DNA from: Bacillota bacterium
Lineage (GTDB): Bacteria > Bacillota > Clostridia > Lachnospirales > Bianqueaceae
DNA length: 11,206 nucleotides
Direction: 5' to 3'
Assembly (NCBI GenBank): GCA_017474705.1
Contig: JAFVHC010000286.1
Span: 1 to 11,206, forward strand
Shown: in pieces, positions 1-5,390 of the stretch
How the letters are laid out: every line of letters begins with the position of its first letter
How positions within the stretch are numbered: the stretch's first letter is position 1
Notes under the pieces: model-generated
Seen by the model: only the letters and a program-made list of their open reading frames with translations
The model's database searches: none
What the model was told of the DNA's origin: nothing
Program-made: the position numbers and the translations under genes

Positions 1-510
1 GATCGCTTCGATACCGACCTTGCAGACGACCAGGCACATGATCTTGATGTCCTTGATGCCGCGGGCTTTCAGCAGATCGACGGCGGCAATGATGGAACCA
101 CCCGTCGCGCACATGGGCTCGCAGATGATCACGGTACGCTTATCGATATCCGGCGGCATTTTGGCATAATACTCGACCGGTTCCAGCGTCTGCTCATTGC
201 GGTACAGACCGATATGTCCGACTTTCGCAGTAGGCATGACTTCCAGAATACCATCGACCATGCCCAGGCCGGCGCGCAGGATCGGAACGATGGCCACGGT
301 CTTGCCGGCGATACGTACAGAATGTGTTTTCGCGATCGGTGTTTCGACCTCGACGATCTCGGTCGGGAAATCACGGGTGACCTCATAAGCCATCAGCATG
401 GCGACTTCCTTGACCAGCGTACGGAAATCCTTCGACGTGGTATTCTTGTCTCTGAGAAGCGTGAGCTTGTGCTGCAGCAGCGGATGATCCAATTTGGTTA
501 CGATAGACAT
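1..510 (-). CDS. upp: Uracil phosphoribosyltransferase, partial (C-terminal end outside window)
   Basis: Salvage enzyme of the cytoplasm that joins uracil and PRPP to give UMP and pyrophosphate. The frame is open for 170 codons from an ATG at 508-510 to the left edge; family members are about 207-210 residues, so roughly 40 C-terminal residues are missing. Recognisable blocks are VPILRAGLGMVDG (residues 75-87), LYRNEQTLEPVEYY (102-115) and the PRPP-binding loop ICEPMCATGGS (129-139). The usual form of that loop is DPMLATGGS, so Asp is replaced by Glu and Leu by Cys here. The segment after it reads VVCKVGIEAI where most homologues have an APEGI-like sequence. The start is supported by GGAGG (516-520) seven bases upstream. 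The gene has its own promoter inside the end of the preceding gene. Identification is firm; whether the loop substitutions matter is unknown. Confidence 0.95.
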   Translation of the reverse strand, partial: MSIVTKLDHPLLQHKLTLLRDKNTTSKDFRTLVKEVAMLMAYEVTRDFPTEIVEVETPIAKTHSVRIAGKTVAIVPILRAGLGMVDGILEVMPTAKVGHIGLYRNEQTLEPVEYYAKMPPDIDKRTVIICEPMCATGGSIIAAVDLLKARGIKDIKIMCLVVCKVGIEAI

Positions 511-550
511 GTCTTCCTCCTAATCGATAAAGAATGATATCCTGTGCTCA

Positions 551-579
551 ATGATACTCTTTTCACAAAGTCCTGTCAA
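551..579 (-). promoter_or_regulatory. Sigma-A-type promoter of upp
   Basis: On the minus strand TTGACA (574-579) and TATCAT (551-556) are separated by exactly 17 bases. The -35 hexamer contains the TGA stop codon (576-578) of the upstream unknown gene, so the two genes abut with the promoter built into the coding end. The start codon of upp lies about 40 bases downstream. No terminator is visible between the two genes, so read-through from the upstream gene is also possible. Confidence 0.75.
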
Positions 580-1106
580 CCTTGAGACTTCATTTTCATC
601 AGGCTGTACTTGTACAGATCCTGTGTCGTATACTGACTGTTGAGTGCCTGGACCAGATCTTCAAACTGGTTCCTGTCGAAGCTGTCCTTGCGGGCGATGC
701 TCTGCTCGATCAGCTTTTTGAACTTTGCCGAAAACTTCGGATCCATCCGGATGAGGCGCCTTGCGACCAGGATATTGGTGTCCAGATCGACCAAAAACGC
801 ATCGACACTGTAGCCTTTCTGTCCTTCCGCCAATTCCGGCAGGCGCTTTTCCGCATCGGACAGATTGGGATTATACGCAGCGTCCGCCCAACCCAGGCCG
901 CCGAATTTACTAAGCACGAAGATGATGTTACGAAGCTCAGTAACAGCCAGCTCATAATCGCCGTGCAGGAATTCCTCTGTTTCCTCCGGCGTCGGATGTT
1001 TGAAACGATATGTCAACGTCATCGTATAGGGTTCGATGGAAAAAACAGCGCCTTCCCAAGTGACCTTGGGCAGCGGAAACTGTTCACCGACTTTGAATTC
1101 TACCAT
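576..1106 (-). CDS. Uncharacterised 176-residue protein
   Basis: I do not recognise this family. The ATG at 1104-1106 is chosen because GGAGG (revcomp of 1113-1117) lies just upstream; the frame stays open another 31 codons upstream, but that extension would cover the promoter. The product is soluble-looking, with no signal peptide or membrane segment. Its N-terminal half (1-60) is rich in beta-type residues and has a Glu-rich patch PEETEEFLHGDYE (40-52). Next come a hydrophobic stretch IIFVLSKFGGLGW (61-73) and a short segment VDAFLVDLDTNILVARRLIR (101-120). The C-terminus is charged and probably helical, rich in Lys, Gln and Asp (123-176). It is transcribed divergently from mecA from a strong promoter and sits directly upstream of upp. 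Neither neighbour fixes a function. That it is a real gene is well supported by promoter, ribosome-binding site and codon pattern. Confidence 0.8.
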   Translation of the reverse strand: MVEFKVGEQFPLPKVTWEGAVFSIEPYTMTLTYRFKHPTPEETEEFLHGDYELAVTELRNIIFVLSKFGGLGWADAAYNPNLSDAEKRLPELAEGQKGYSVDAFLVDLDTNILVARRLIRMDPKFSAKFKKLIEQSIARKDSFDRNQFEDLVQALNSQYTTQDLYKYSLMKMKSQG

Positions 1107-1140
1107 AGATATCCTCCAGATTGTTCTTTTTGCTGACATA

Positions 1141-1169
1141 ACTATATCTAAAGCGTCACAAATTGTCAA
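1141..1169 (-). promoter_or_regulatory. Sigma-A-type promoter of the 176-residue protein gene
   Basis: Read on the minus strand, TTGACA (1164-1169) and TATAGT (1141-1146) are separated by 17 bases, an almost perfect housekeeping promoter. It points away from the mecA promoter; the two -35 hexamers are only 10 bases apart. The predicted transcript start is near 1134, giving a leader of about 28 bases that carries the GGAGG ribosome-binding site. Confidence 0.8.
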
Positions 1170-1179
1170 GGTTGAAGGG

Positions 1180-1208
1180 TTTACAAAACAATGGTTCAAC
1201 GCTATAAT
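1180..1208 (+). promoter_or_regulatory. Sigma-A-type promoter of mecA
   Basis: TTTACA (1180-1185) and TATAAT (1203-1208) are separated by 17 bases. The predicted start is near 1215, followed by a leader of about 44 bases ending in AGAAAGGA (1241-1248) before the ATG at 1259. A 6-base inverted pair, GTTGAA (1171-1176) and TTCAAC (1195-1200), brackets the -35 box, but it is too short to call an operator. Confidence 0.8.
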
Positions 1209-1258
1209 AGATTAAAGTCTTTTTTCATATCAAAACCAATAGAAAGGATCGGACCCAC

Positions 1259-1921
1259 ATGAAATCAGAACGAATCAGTAAGAATCAGGTACGTTTTACA
1301 CTGAACCGTGCAGATCTGAAAGCACGTCAGCTGAAGATCTCCGACCTTTCCTATGGTTCAGAAAAAGCAAAGGCTCTGTTCGATGATATGATGATGCAGG
1401 CTGCCGCCGAATTCGGTTTCGACGTTACTGCCCATCCCGTCATGATCGAAGCCATCCCCATCTCCGAAGACAGTCTGATGATCACCATGACACAGGTGCG
1501 CAGCCACGAGGATCTTCTGGCCCTGTTCCGCTCCAACGTACCCGGAGCCGATATGGGTCCGGACGAGGTCGACCAGCGGATCCGCCAGCAGGAGGAACCG
1601 CCGGCAGAAGCGCCCGTCACCGAGACCGTCATGGTATATACTTTCGATTCTTTCGATACCATCCTGGATGCGTCCCGCACCGTCTCTCCGAGCCTGCGTC
1701 TGCGCAACCAGCTGTATCGCGATGCCGAGACCGGCGCCTATCACCTGCTGGTCACTTTCAGCCGGCAGACACGCACCCTGCGTTACGTTCTGACCGCGCT
1801 GACAGAATACGCTTCCGACGTCTCCCGGGATCCGCTGCGTATCGCTTATATCCGGGAACACGACCATCTGTCTGTACACGCCCGCGCGCTGCAGAAGCTT
1901 GCGGCCATGGAGACTATGTAA
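1259..1921 (+). CDS. mecA: Adaptor protein MecA (ClpC/ClpP adaptor family)
   Basis: MecA-family adaptors of Bacillota bind unfolded or specific proteins (ComK in Bacillus) through an N-terminal domain and deliver them to the ClpCP protease through a C-terminal domain. The 220-residue length is typical. The N-terminal domain (about 1-80) has the family pattern ISKNQVRFTLNRADL (6-20), LSYGSEKAKALFDDMM (30-45) and PVMIEAIPISEDSLMITMT (60-78). A Pro/Glu-rich linker (about 100-121) leads to the C-terminal domain (about 122-210), with VMVYTFDSFDTILDAS (124-139) and ALTEYASDV (180-188). The ATG at 1259 follows AGAAAGGA with a slightly long spacing. The gene is monocistronic: its own promoter lies upstream and a hairpin terminator 24 bases past the TAA stop. 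The role is assigned by family; the substrate in this organism cannot be read from the sequence. Confidence 0.93.
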   Translation: MKSERISKNQVRFTLNRADLKARQLKISDLSYGSEKAKALFDDMMMQAAAEFGFDVTAHPVMIEAIPISEDSLMITMTQVRSHEDLLALFRSNVPGADMGPDEVDQRIRQQEEPPAEAPVTETVMVYTFDSFDTILDASRTVSPSLRLRNQLYRDAETGAYHLLVTFSRQTRTLRYVLTALTEYASDVSRDPLRIAYIREHDHLSVHARALQKLAAMETM

Positions 1922-1944
1922 ACATACCTGTTTCTGCAAAGAAG

Positions 1945-1987
1945 AAGCCGCCCGGATCTTATTCAGACCCAGACGGCTTTATTTCTT
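1945..1987. terminator. Bidirectional intrinsic terminator between mecA and the DUF1858 gene
   Basis: Arms at 1945-1959 and 1965-1979 form a 15-position stem with three mismatches, closed at its base by AAGCCG/CGGCTT, around a 5-base loop. A T-rich tail (TTTATTTCTT) follows on the plus strand, and CTTCTTCTTT follows on the minus strand. It therefore fits termination of both convergent genes. Confidence 0.7.
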
Positions 1988-2000
1988 ACATGCCCTGCTC

Positions 2001-2213
2001 TTACAGCGCTGCTTTCTTTTCGAGATACTCATTCAGGCTGTCTTCTACTGCATCCGCATCCAGACCATGAACGAAGCAGGCCTCTTCCAGAGACTCACCG
2101 CGCGCGGACGGGCAGCCTACGCAATGCATACCGCAGGCCATCAGCAGCGGAGCAACAGCCGGATCGACCTGCAGCAGGTCGCCGATCAGCATATCTGTAG
2201 AGATCTTTGCCAT
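2001..2213 (-). CDS. DUF1858 / hybrid-cluster-protein-associated redox disulfide domain protein
   Basis: A 70-residue single-domain protein of the DUF1858 type, the family associated with redox disulfides and hybrid-cluster proteins in anaerobes. The diagnostic motif is ACGMHCVGCPSARGES (26-41), with cysteines at 27, 31 and 34; a fourth cysteine is at 46. The N-terminus ISTDMLIGDLLQVDPAVAPLL (4-24) matches the usual start of the domain, in which a helix precedes the cysteine motif. A strong ribosome-binding site (GGAGG) lies just upstream of the ATG. No hybrid-cluster-protein gene is in the window. The neighbour across the divergent promoter region is a radical-SAM activase, an oxygen-sensitive enzyme. 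This suggests shared anaerobic control but does not prove a joint function. Family call is confident; biochemical role is unknown. Confidence 0.88.
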   Translation of the reverse strand: MAKISTDMLIGDLLQVDPAVAPLLMACGMHCVGCPSARGESLEEACFVHGLDADAVEDSLNEYLEKKAAL

Positions 2214-2240
2214 TTGATACTTCCTCCTTATGTTTTGAAC

Positions 2241-2280
2241 ATACTTGTATTATACTCTGTTTCTCGAAAAATACAAGTAT
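2241..2280. promoter_or_regulatory. Operator-like 11-bp inverted repeat in a divergent promoter region
   Basis: ATACTTGTATT (2241-2251) and AATACAAGTAT (2270-2280) are exact reverse complements separated by 18 bases. Each arm is itself nearly palindromic (ATAC-NN-GTAT). The right arm covers the DUF1858 -35 box and the left arm overlaps its -10 box and probable transcript start. A repressor bound here would block that promoter and could also control the divergent activase gene. The arm resembles the half-site of GntR-family operators as I recall them (ATACTTGTATACAAGTAT), but there the halves are nearly adjacent. The regulator is not in the window. Confidence 0.55.
2249..2276 (-). promoter_or_regulatory. 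Promoter of the DUF1858 gene
   Basis: On the minus strand TTGTAT (revcomp of 2271-2276) and TATAAT (revcomp of 2249-2254) are separated by 16 bases. The gene starts about 36 bases downstream of the -10 box with a GGAGG site between. A matching plus-strand promoter for the activase could not be identified with confidence in 2241-2320. Confidence 0.65.
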
Positions 2281-2337
2281 CATACTGCACAAAATCGACA
2301 AAAATGGTCAACTTTATTTTTCAGAAAGGAACACTTC

Positions 2338-3225
2338 ATGAATCCGGTTCTTTTCAACATCCAGAAATTCTCCATCCATGATGGTGCAGGCATCCGCACC
2401 ACGGTCTTTTTCAAAGGCTGCCCCCTGCGCTGCCTTTGGTGCCACAATCCGGAGAGCCAACGGTACACGCCCGAGATCATGTACTATGCGGATCGCTGCG
2501 TACACTGCGGCGCCTGTGCCGCGGTCTGTCCTAATCACGCTGTCGACGATGATATCGTGACCGACCGCGCCCGATGCGAGGCCTGCGGACTGTGTATGTC
2601 CTATTGTCTGTATAATGCACGGGAGTGCATCGGCTACCGCAAAGATGCAGACAGCCTGATCGATGAGATCCTCAAAGACGCACCGTTCTATGAGGTCTCC
2701 GGCGGTGGTGTGACTTTGTCCGGCGGCGAACCGCTGGCACAGGATATGGATTATATCGAAACGATCTGCAAACGCCTGAAGCGCCGTGGCTATCGGGTCG
2801 ATATCGATACCTGCGGCCATGTACCGTATGATCACTTCAAACGCATCCTGCCTTATGTGGATACGTTCCTGTACGATGTAAAGCATATGGACCCCGGAAT
2901 GCATAAAAAGTTGACCGGTGTCTCCAACGAGACCATCCTCCATAACCTGCGGCAGCTCTCAGACGATGGCGGCCGCATCCGGCTGCGGCTGCCTTTGATC
3001 AAAGGTCTGAACGACGATGTGGACGAGATCCGCGCCTTGTGCGCTCTCCTGGCGGAGATCCATGTGGAAGGCATCCATCTGCTGCCCTATCATACCGCCG
3101 GCAGCGATAAATACGAACGTCTTGGCGAAGAAGAAAGACTGTTCCAGGCGCCTTCCGAAGAACGACTGCAGGAGATCCGCAGCACTTTCCTCTCCTGTGG
3201 GATCCCTGTAAAGATCGGCGGATAA
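2338..3225 (+). CDS. Glycyl-radical-enzyme activating protein (radical SAM, PflA family with ferredoxin insert)
   Basis: A 295-residue radical-SAM activase. Such enzymes cleave S-adenosylmethionine to place the glycyl radical on a partner enzyme (pyruvate formate-lyase or dehydratase/decarboxylase/lyase relatives). The N-terminus has IHDGAGIRTTVFFKGC (13-28) and the SAM-cluster motif CPLRCLWC (Cys28, 32, 35). An insert with two further 4Fe-4S motifs follows: Cys54/57/60/64 and Cys80/83/86/90. This insert is typical of the larger activases and absent from the short PflA of E. coli. SGGGVTLSGGEPL (121-133) is the SAM-binding GGE region, and DIDTCG (155-160) and LYDVKHMD (178-185) are standard family blocks. 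The ATG at 2338 follows AGAAAGGA; an in-frame upstream ATG would run through the operator region. No glycyl-radical enzyme is encoded in the window, so the partner is unknown. Confidence 0.93.
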   Translation: MNPVLFNIQKFSIHDGAGIRTTVFFKGCPLRCLWCHNPESQRYTPEIMYYADRCVHCGACAAVCPNHAVDDDIVTDRARCEACGLCMSYCLYNARECIGYRKDADSLIDEILKDAPFYEVSGGGVTLSGGEPLAQDMDYIETICKRLKRRGYRVDIDTCGHVPYDHFKRILPYVDTFLYDVKHMDPGMHKKLTGVSNETILHNLRQLSDDGGRIRLRLPLIKGLNDDVDEIRALCALLAEIHVEGIHLLPYHTAGSDKYERLGEEERLFQAPSEERLQEIRSTFLSCGIPVKIGG

Positions 3226-3290
3226 GAGACAAGGTCTCTATCACAAAAACCCCAAGGCTGCTCCCCCACTCTCTTATTTTCATTTTCTAC

Positions 3291-3319
3291 TTGCAAAAAT
3301 ATACAAAAGGGATTATAAT
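3291..3319 (+). promoter_or_regulatory. Sigma-A-type promoter of the ferredoxin gene
   Basis: TTGCAA (3291-3296) and TATAAT (3314-3319) are separated by 17 bases, giving a predicted start near 3326 and a leader of about 28 bases. The leader holds AAGGGAGG (3337-3344), a strong ribosome-binding site 10 bases from the ATG. Confidence 0.8.
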
Positions 3320-3353
3320 ACGGCCATCAATATCCAAGGGAGGTATGTATACA

Positions 3354-3524
3354 ATGGCATATGTAATCAACGACGAATGCATCATGTGTGGTGCTTGCGA
3401 AGCTGCATGTCCTGTCGGCGCGATCAGCGAAGGCGAAGGCAAATATCAGATCGATCCTGAAGTCTGCATCAGCTGCGGCGCTTGCAACGCTACTTGCCCG
3501 GTCGGCGCTCCGAACGAGGAATAA
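3354..3524 (+). CDS. Clostridial-type 2[4Fe-4S] ferredoxin
   Basis: A 56-residue cytoplasmic electron carrier. Two CxxCxxCxxxCP motifs are present: Cys9/12/15/19 and Cys38/41/44/48, with the internal pseudo-symmetry typical of clostridial ferredoxins. The ATG at 3354 is chosen over an in-frame ATG three codons upstream because AAGGGAGG sits at the right distance from it and most family members begin MAYVI. The gene has its own promoter and a strong hairpin terminator, so it is a monocistronic and probably abundant transcript. It follows the activase by about 130 bases and could supply electrons to it or to general fermentation enzymes; the sequence does not decide between these. Confidence 0.95.
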   Translation: MAYVINDECIMCGACEAACPVGAISEGEGKYQIDPEVCISCGACNATCPVGAPNEE

Positions 3525-3546
3525 TGCGTTTCAACTCATCAAACCT

Positions 3547-3580
3547 AAGCTCTTTCGCCAAACGGTGAAAGAGCTTATTT
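3547..3580 (+). terminator. Intrinsic terminator of the ferredoxin gene
   Basis: A 13-base-pair stem with one G-U pair is formed by 3547-3559 and 3564-3576, with loop AAAC, followed by ATTTC. It begins 22 bases after the ferredoxin stop. The T tract is short but the stem is strong. Confidence 0.8.
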
Positions 3581-3664
3581 CATGACGACCGGCTCCAAGG
3601 TAATATGGCCATAGATAAGAAAACCGATATACTGCTGAATCAAGAACCTATGGAGGAAAAGCAT

Positions 3665-4186
3665 ATGATCTTATTAGTGATCGACATGCAGAAGGCTCTG
3701 GTCGATGAGGAGCTGTATGCCTATGATACCTTCATCGAAAGGACGGTCCGTCTGGTAGAGGCCGCCAGAAAAAATGGCGTTGAGGTCATCTTCGTCCAGC
3801 ATGACGCCGGCTCTGAAAGCGGCATGTCCCTTGGAGACGAAGGTTTTGAGATCATCGATCCGATCTCGCCGGAAGCGGGAGAAAAGGTCTTCGTCAAGAC
3901 GATCAATAGTTGTTTTGGCAACAAAGAATTCAAGCGATACATGAAACAGCAGGATGATAAACGTTTGATGATCATAGGCCTGCAGACGAATTACTGTATC
4001 GATGCTACTGTAAAATCTGCGTTTGAAAGGGGTTTTGAAGTGATCATCCCGGAAGGGACCAACTCCACCTTCGATAACGACTATATGTCCGGTGAGACTA
4101 CTGTCCGCTACTACAACGAGGACGTCTGGGAAGAGCTCGTTGATGCCGTGACGTTCGAAGATTCCATAGACATGTTAGGAAAGTGA
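3665..4186 (+). CDS. Isochorismatase-family cysteine hydrolase
   Basis: A 173-residue alpha/beta hydrolase of the isochorismatase/nicotinamidase superfamily, which acts on amides, ureido acids or isochorismate through an Asp-Lys-Cys triad. Candidate catalytic residues are Asp7 in LLVIDMQKAL (3-12), Lys78 in KVFVKTINSCFGN (74-86) and Cys111 in IIGLQTNYCIDATVKSAF (103-120). The start at 3665 is preferred because GGAGG (3652-3656) lies eight bases upstream; an in-frame ATG at 3605 has only AAGG close by and would add 20 non-conserved residues. A weak promoter-like pair, TTTCAT (3578-3583) and TAATAT (3601-3606), lies upstream. The stop codon is followed after 8 bases by an oxidoreductase gene, so the two are very likely one transcript. 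The substrate cannot be read from the sequence. Confidence 0.9.
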   Translation: MILLVIDMQKALVDEELYAYDTFIERTVRLVEAARKNGVEVIFVQHDAGSESGMSLGDEGFEIIDPISPEAGEKVFVKTINSCFGNKEFKRYMKQQDDKRLMIIGLQTNYCIDATVKSAFERGFEVIIPEGTNSTFDNDYMSGETTVRYYNEDVWEELVDAVTFEDSIDMLGK

Positions 4187-4194
4187 GCACCATT

Positions 4195-5343
4195 ATGAAC
4201 ATTGCTTTGGTCGGTGCCGGCGGGTACGGCGGTGCCTACATCCATTTCTTCCAGGAGGGCCTGCTGCCCGGCCTGACTCTTAATGCTGTCGTCGAGCCCT
4301 TTATTGAAAAGGCGCCTGCCGCGGAGTGGATCCGTGCGCAGCAGATCCCCGTCTATCAGACGCTGGATGACCTGTATAACGTCATGATACCGGACCTTAC
4401 GATCCTATCCACCCCGATCCCGCTCCATGTGCCACAGGCCGTCTTTTGCATGGAACACGGGTCTCACGTGCTCTGTGAGAAACCTTTGACACCTTCCTAC
4501 GAGGATGCCCTTCTCCTGAAACAGGTCTCCGAAAAGACCGGCAGGAAGCTGGGTGTCGGTTTTCAATGGTCTTTTTCCGACACCATGCTGTCCTTGACGA
4601 AGGATATCGCTGCGGGCATACTGGGCCGGCCTCTGTTCTTCAAAACGCATATCTCCTGGGTCCGGCCCGAATCCTATTACGCAGACAGCAACTGGAAAGG
4701 CCGCATCTGCAACGCTGCCGGCGACCTGGTCTGTGACAGTATCCTGACCAACGCGACCGCTCATTATCTGCATAATATCCTTTTCCTGAACGGAGCATCG
4801 ATGGAGACCGCCGCCATGCCGACGGAGCTGCATGGTTTCCTGGGCCGGGTCTATCCCATCGAAACCTTCGATACTTGTTTCGTAGAGGGGGTATTGCCCA
4901 ACGGCTGTCGCTTCCTGCATATCGCCTCCCATGGAGCTGAGATCAATTCCGAGCCCAAGCTCGAATATACCTTTGAAAATGCGACCGTCTATTTCGACTC
5001 CAATACGGATCCGACGCTCTATGCTGTTTTCAAGAATGGACATCGCAAGGAATACGGCCAGCCACTATCAGAGCGAGAGGTCTCACAGAAAGTCAGCCGT
5101 ATGGTGGAAGCGATCACGAACGATACCCTCCCCTGCTGCAGTGTCGACACGATCCTGCCGCATCTCGTGACCTGCGCGAAACTGTTGGAACAGGTACCGA
5201 TCCATACCTATCCCGTAGAGCAACAATGCCTGCAGCTGCGCGGCGGTTCATGGTTCACCTACGCCCGCGGGCTCTATGAGCAGATGGCTCTTCATTATGA
5301 GAATGGCACGGTACCTGAAGATGCTGTGATCGTACGATTATAA
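4195..5343 (+). CDS. Gfo/Idh/MocA-family oxidoreductase
   Basis: A 382-residue NAD(P)-dependent oxidoreductase of the family that includes glucose-fructose oxidoreductase and inositol 2-dehydrogenase. The N-terminal Rossmann fold opens with MNIALVGAGGYGGAY (1-15). ILSTPIPLHVPQA (70-82) and HVLCEKPLTPS (91-101) carry the Glu-Lys-Pro signature, where the Lys is usually catalytic. In the C-terminal domain GDLVCDSILTNATAHYLHN (176-194) supplies the Asp and His expected near the substrate. The ATG at 4195 is chosen because AGGAAAG (4177-4183) is 11 bases upstream; a GTG at 4183 that overlaps the preceding stop lacks correct spacing. It is the second gene of a pair with an isochorismatase-family hydrolase. 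Co-location suggests a small catabolic or sugar-modifying unit, but neither substrate is identifiable. No transporter or regulator accompanies it in the window. Confidence 0.9.
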   Translation: MNIALVGAGGYGGAYIHFFQEGLLPGLTLNAVVEPFIEKAPAAEWIRAQQIPVYQTLDDLYNVMIPDLTILSTPIPLHVPQAVFCMEHGSHVLCEKPLTPSYEDALLLKQVSEKTGRKLGVGFQWSFSDTMLSLTKDIAAGILGRPLFFKTHISWVRPESYYADSNWKGRICNAAGDLVCDSILTNATAHYLHNILFLNGASMETAAMPTELHGFLGRVYPIETFDTCFVEGVLPNGCRFLHIASHGAEINSEPKLEYTFENATVYFDSNTDPTLYAVFKNGHRKEYGQPLSEREVSQKVSRMVEAITNDTLPCCSVDTILPHLVTCAKLLEQVPIHTYPVEQQCLQLRGGSWFTYARGLYEQMALHYENGTVPEDAVIVRL

Positions 5344-5345
5344 AC

Positions 5346-5390
5346 AAAAAAGGCCGGAGCATGCACGAACATGCTTCGGTCTTTTCATTT
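5346..5390. terminator. Bidirectional terminator between the oxidoreductase gene and dnaB
   Basis: Positions 5348-5363 pair with 5370-5385 in a 16-base-pair stem containing two G-U pairs, around the 6-base loop CACGAA. The plus-strand tail is CTTTTCATTT. The minus-strand tail is TTTTTGTTTA, so transcripts from both convergent genes are stopped here. The stem reaches to within 4 bases of the dnaB stop codon. Confidence 0.88.

Noticed and set aside
1107..1199. Longer N-terminus for the 176-residue protein
   Set aside because: The extension runs through the TTGACA-17-TATAGT promoter, and the internal ATG at 1104-1106 has an ideal GGAGG site.
2245..2290. Plus-strand start of the activase at 2245
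   Set aside because: It would add 31 residues unlike the family and would span the operator-like repeat; the ATG at 2338 gives the usual N-terminus and has an AGAAAGGA site.
3225..3239. Six-base-pair hairpin AGAGAC-AAG-GTCTCT at the activase stop codon as a terminator
   Set aside because: The stem is short, overlaps the stop codon, and is not followed by a T tract (ATCACAAAAACC), so it does not meet the usual form.
3605..3664. Twenty-codon upstream extension of the isochorismatase-family protein
   Set aside because: The ATG at 3605 has poor ribosome-binding spacing and the extra residues precede the natural first beta strand; GGAGG before 3665 decides the start.
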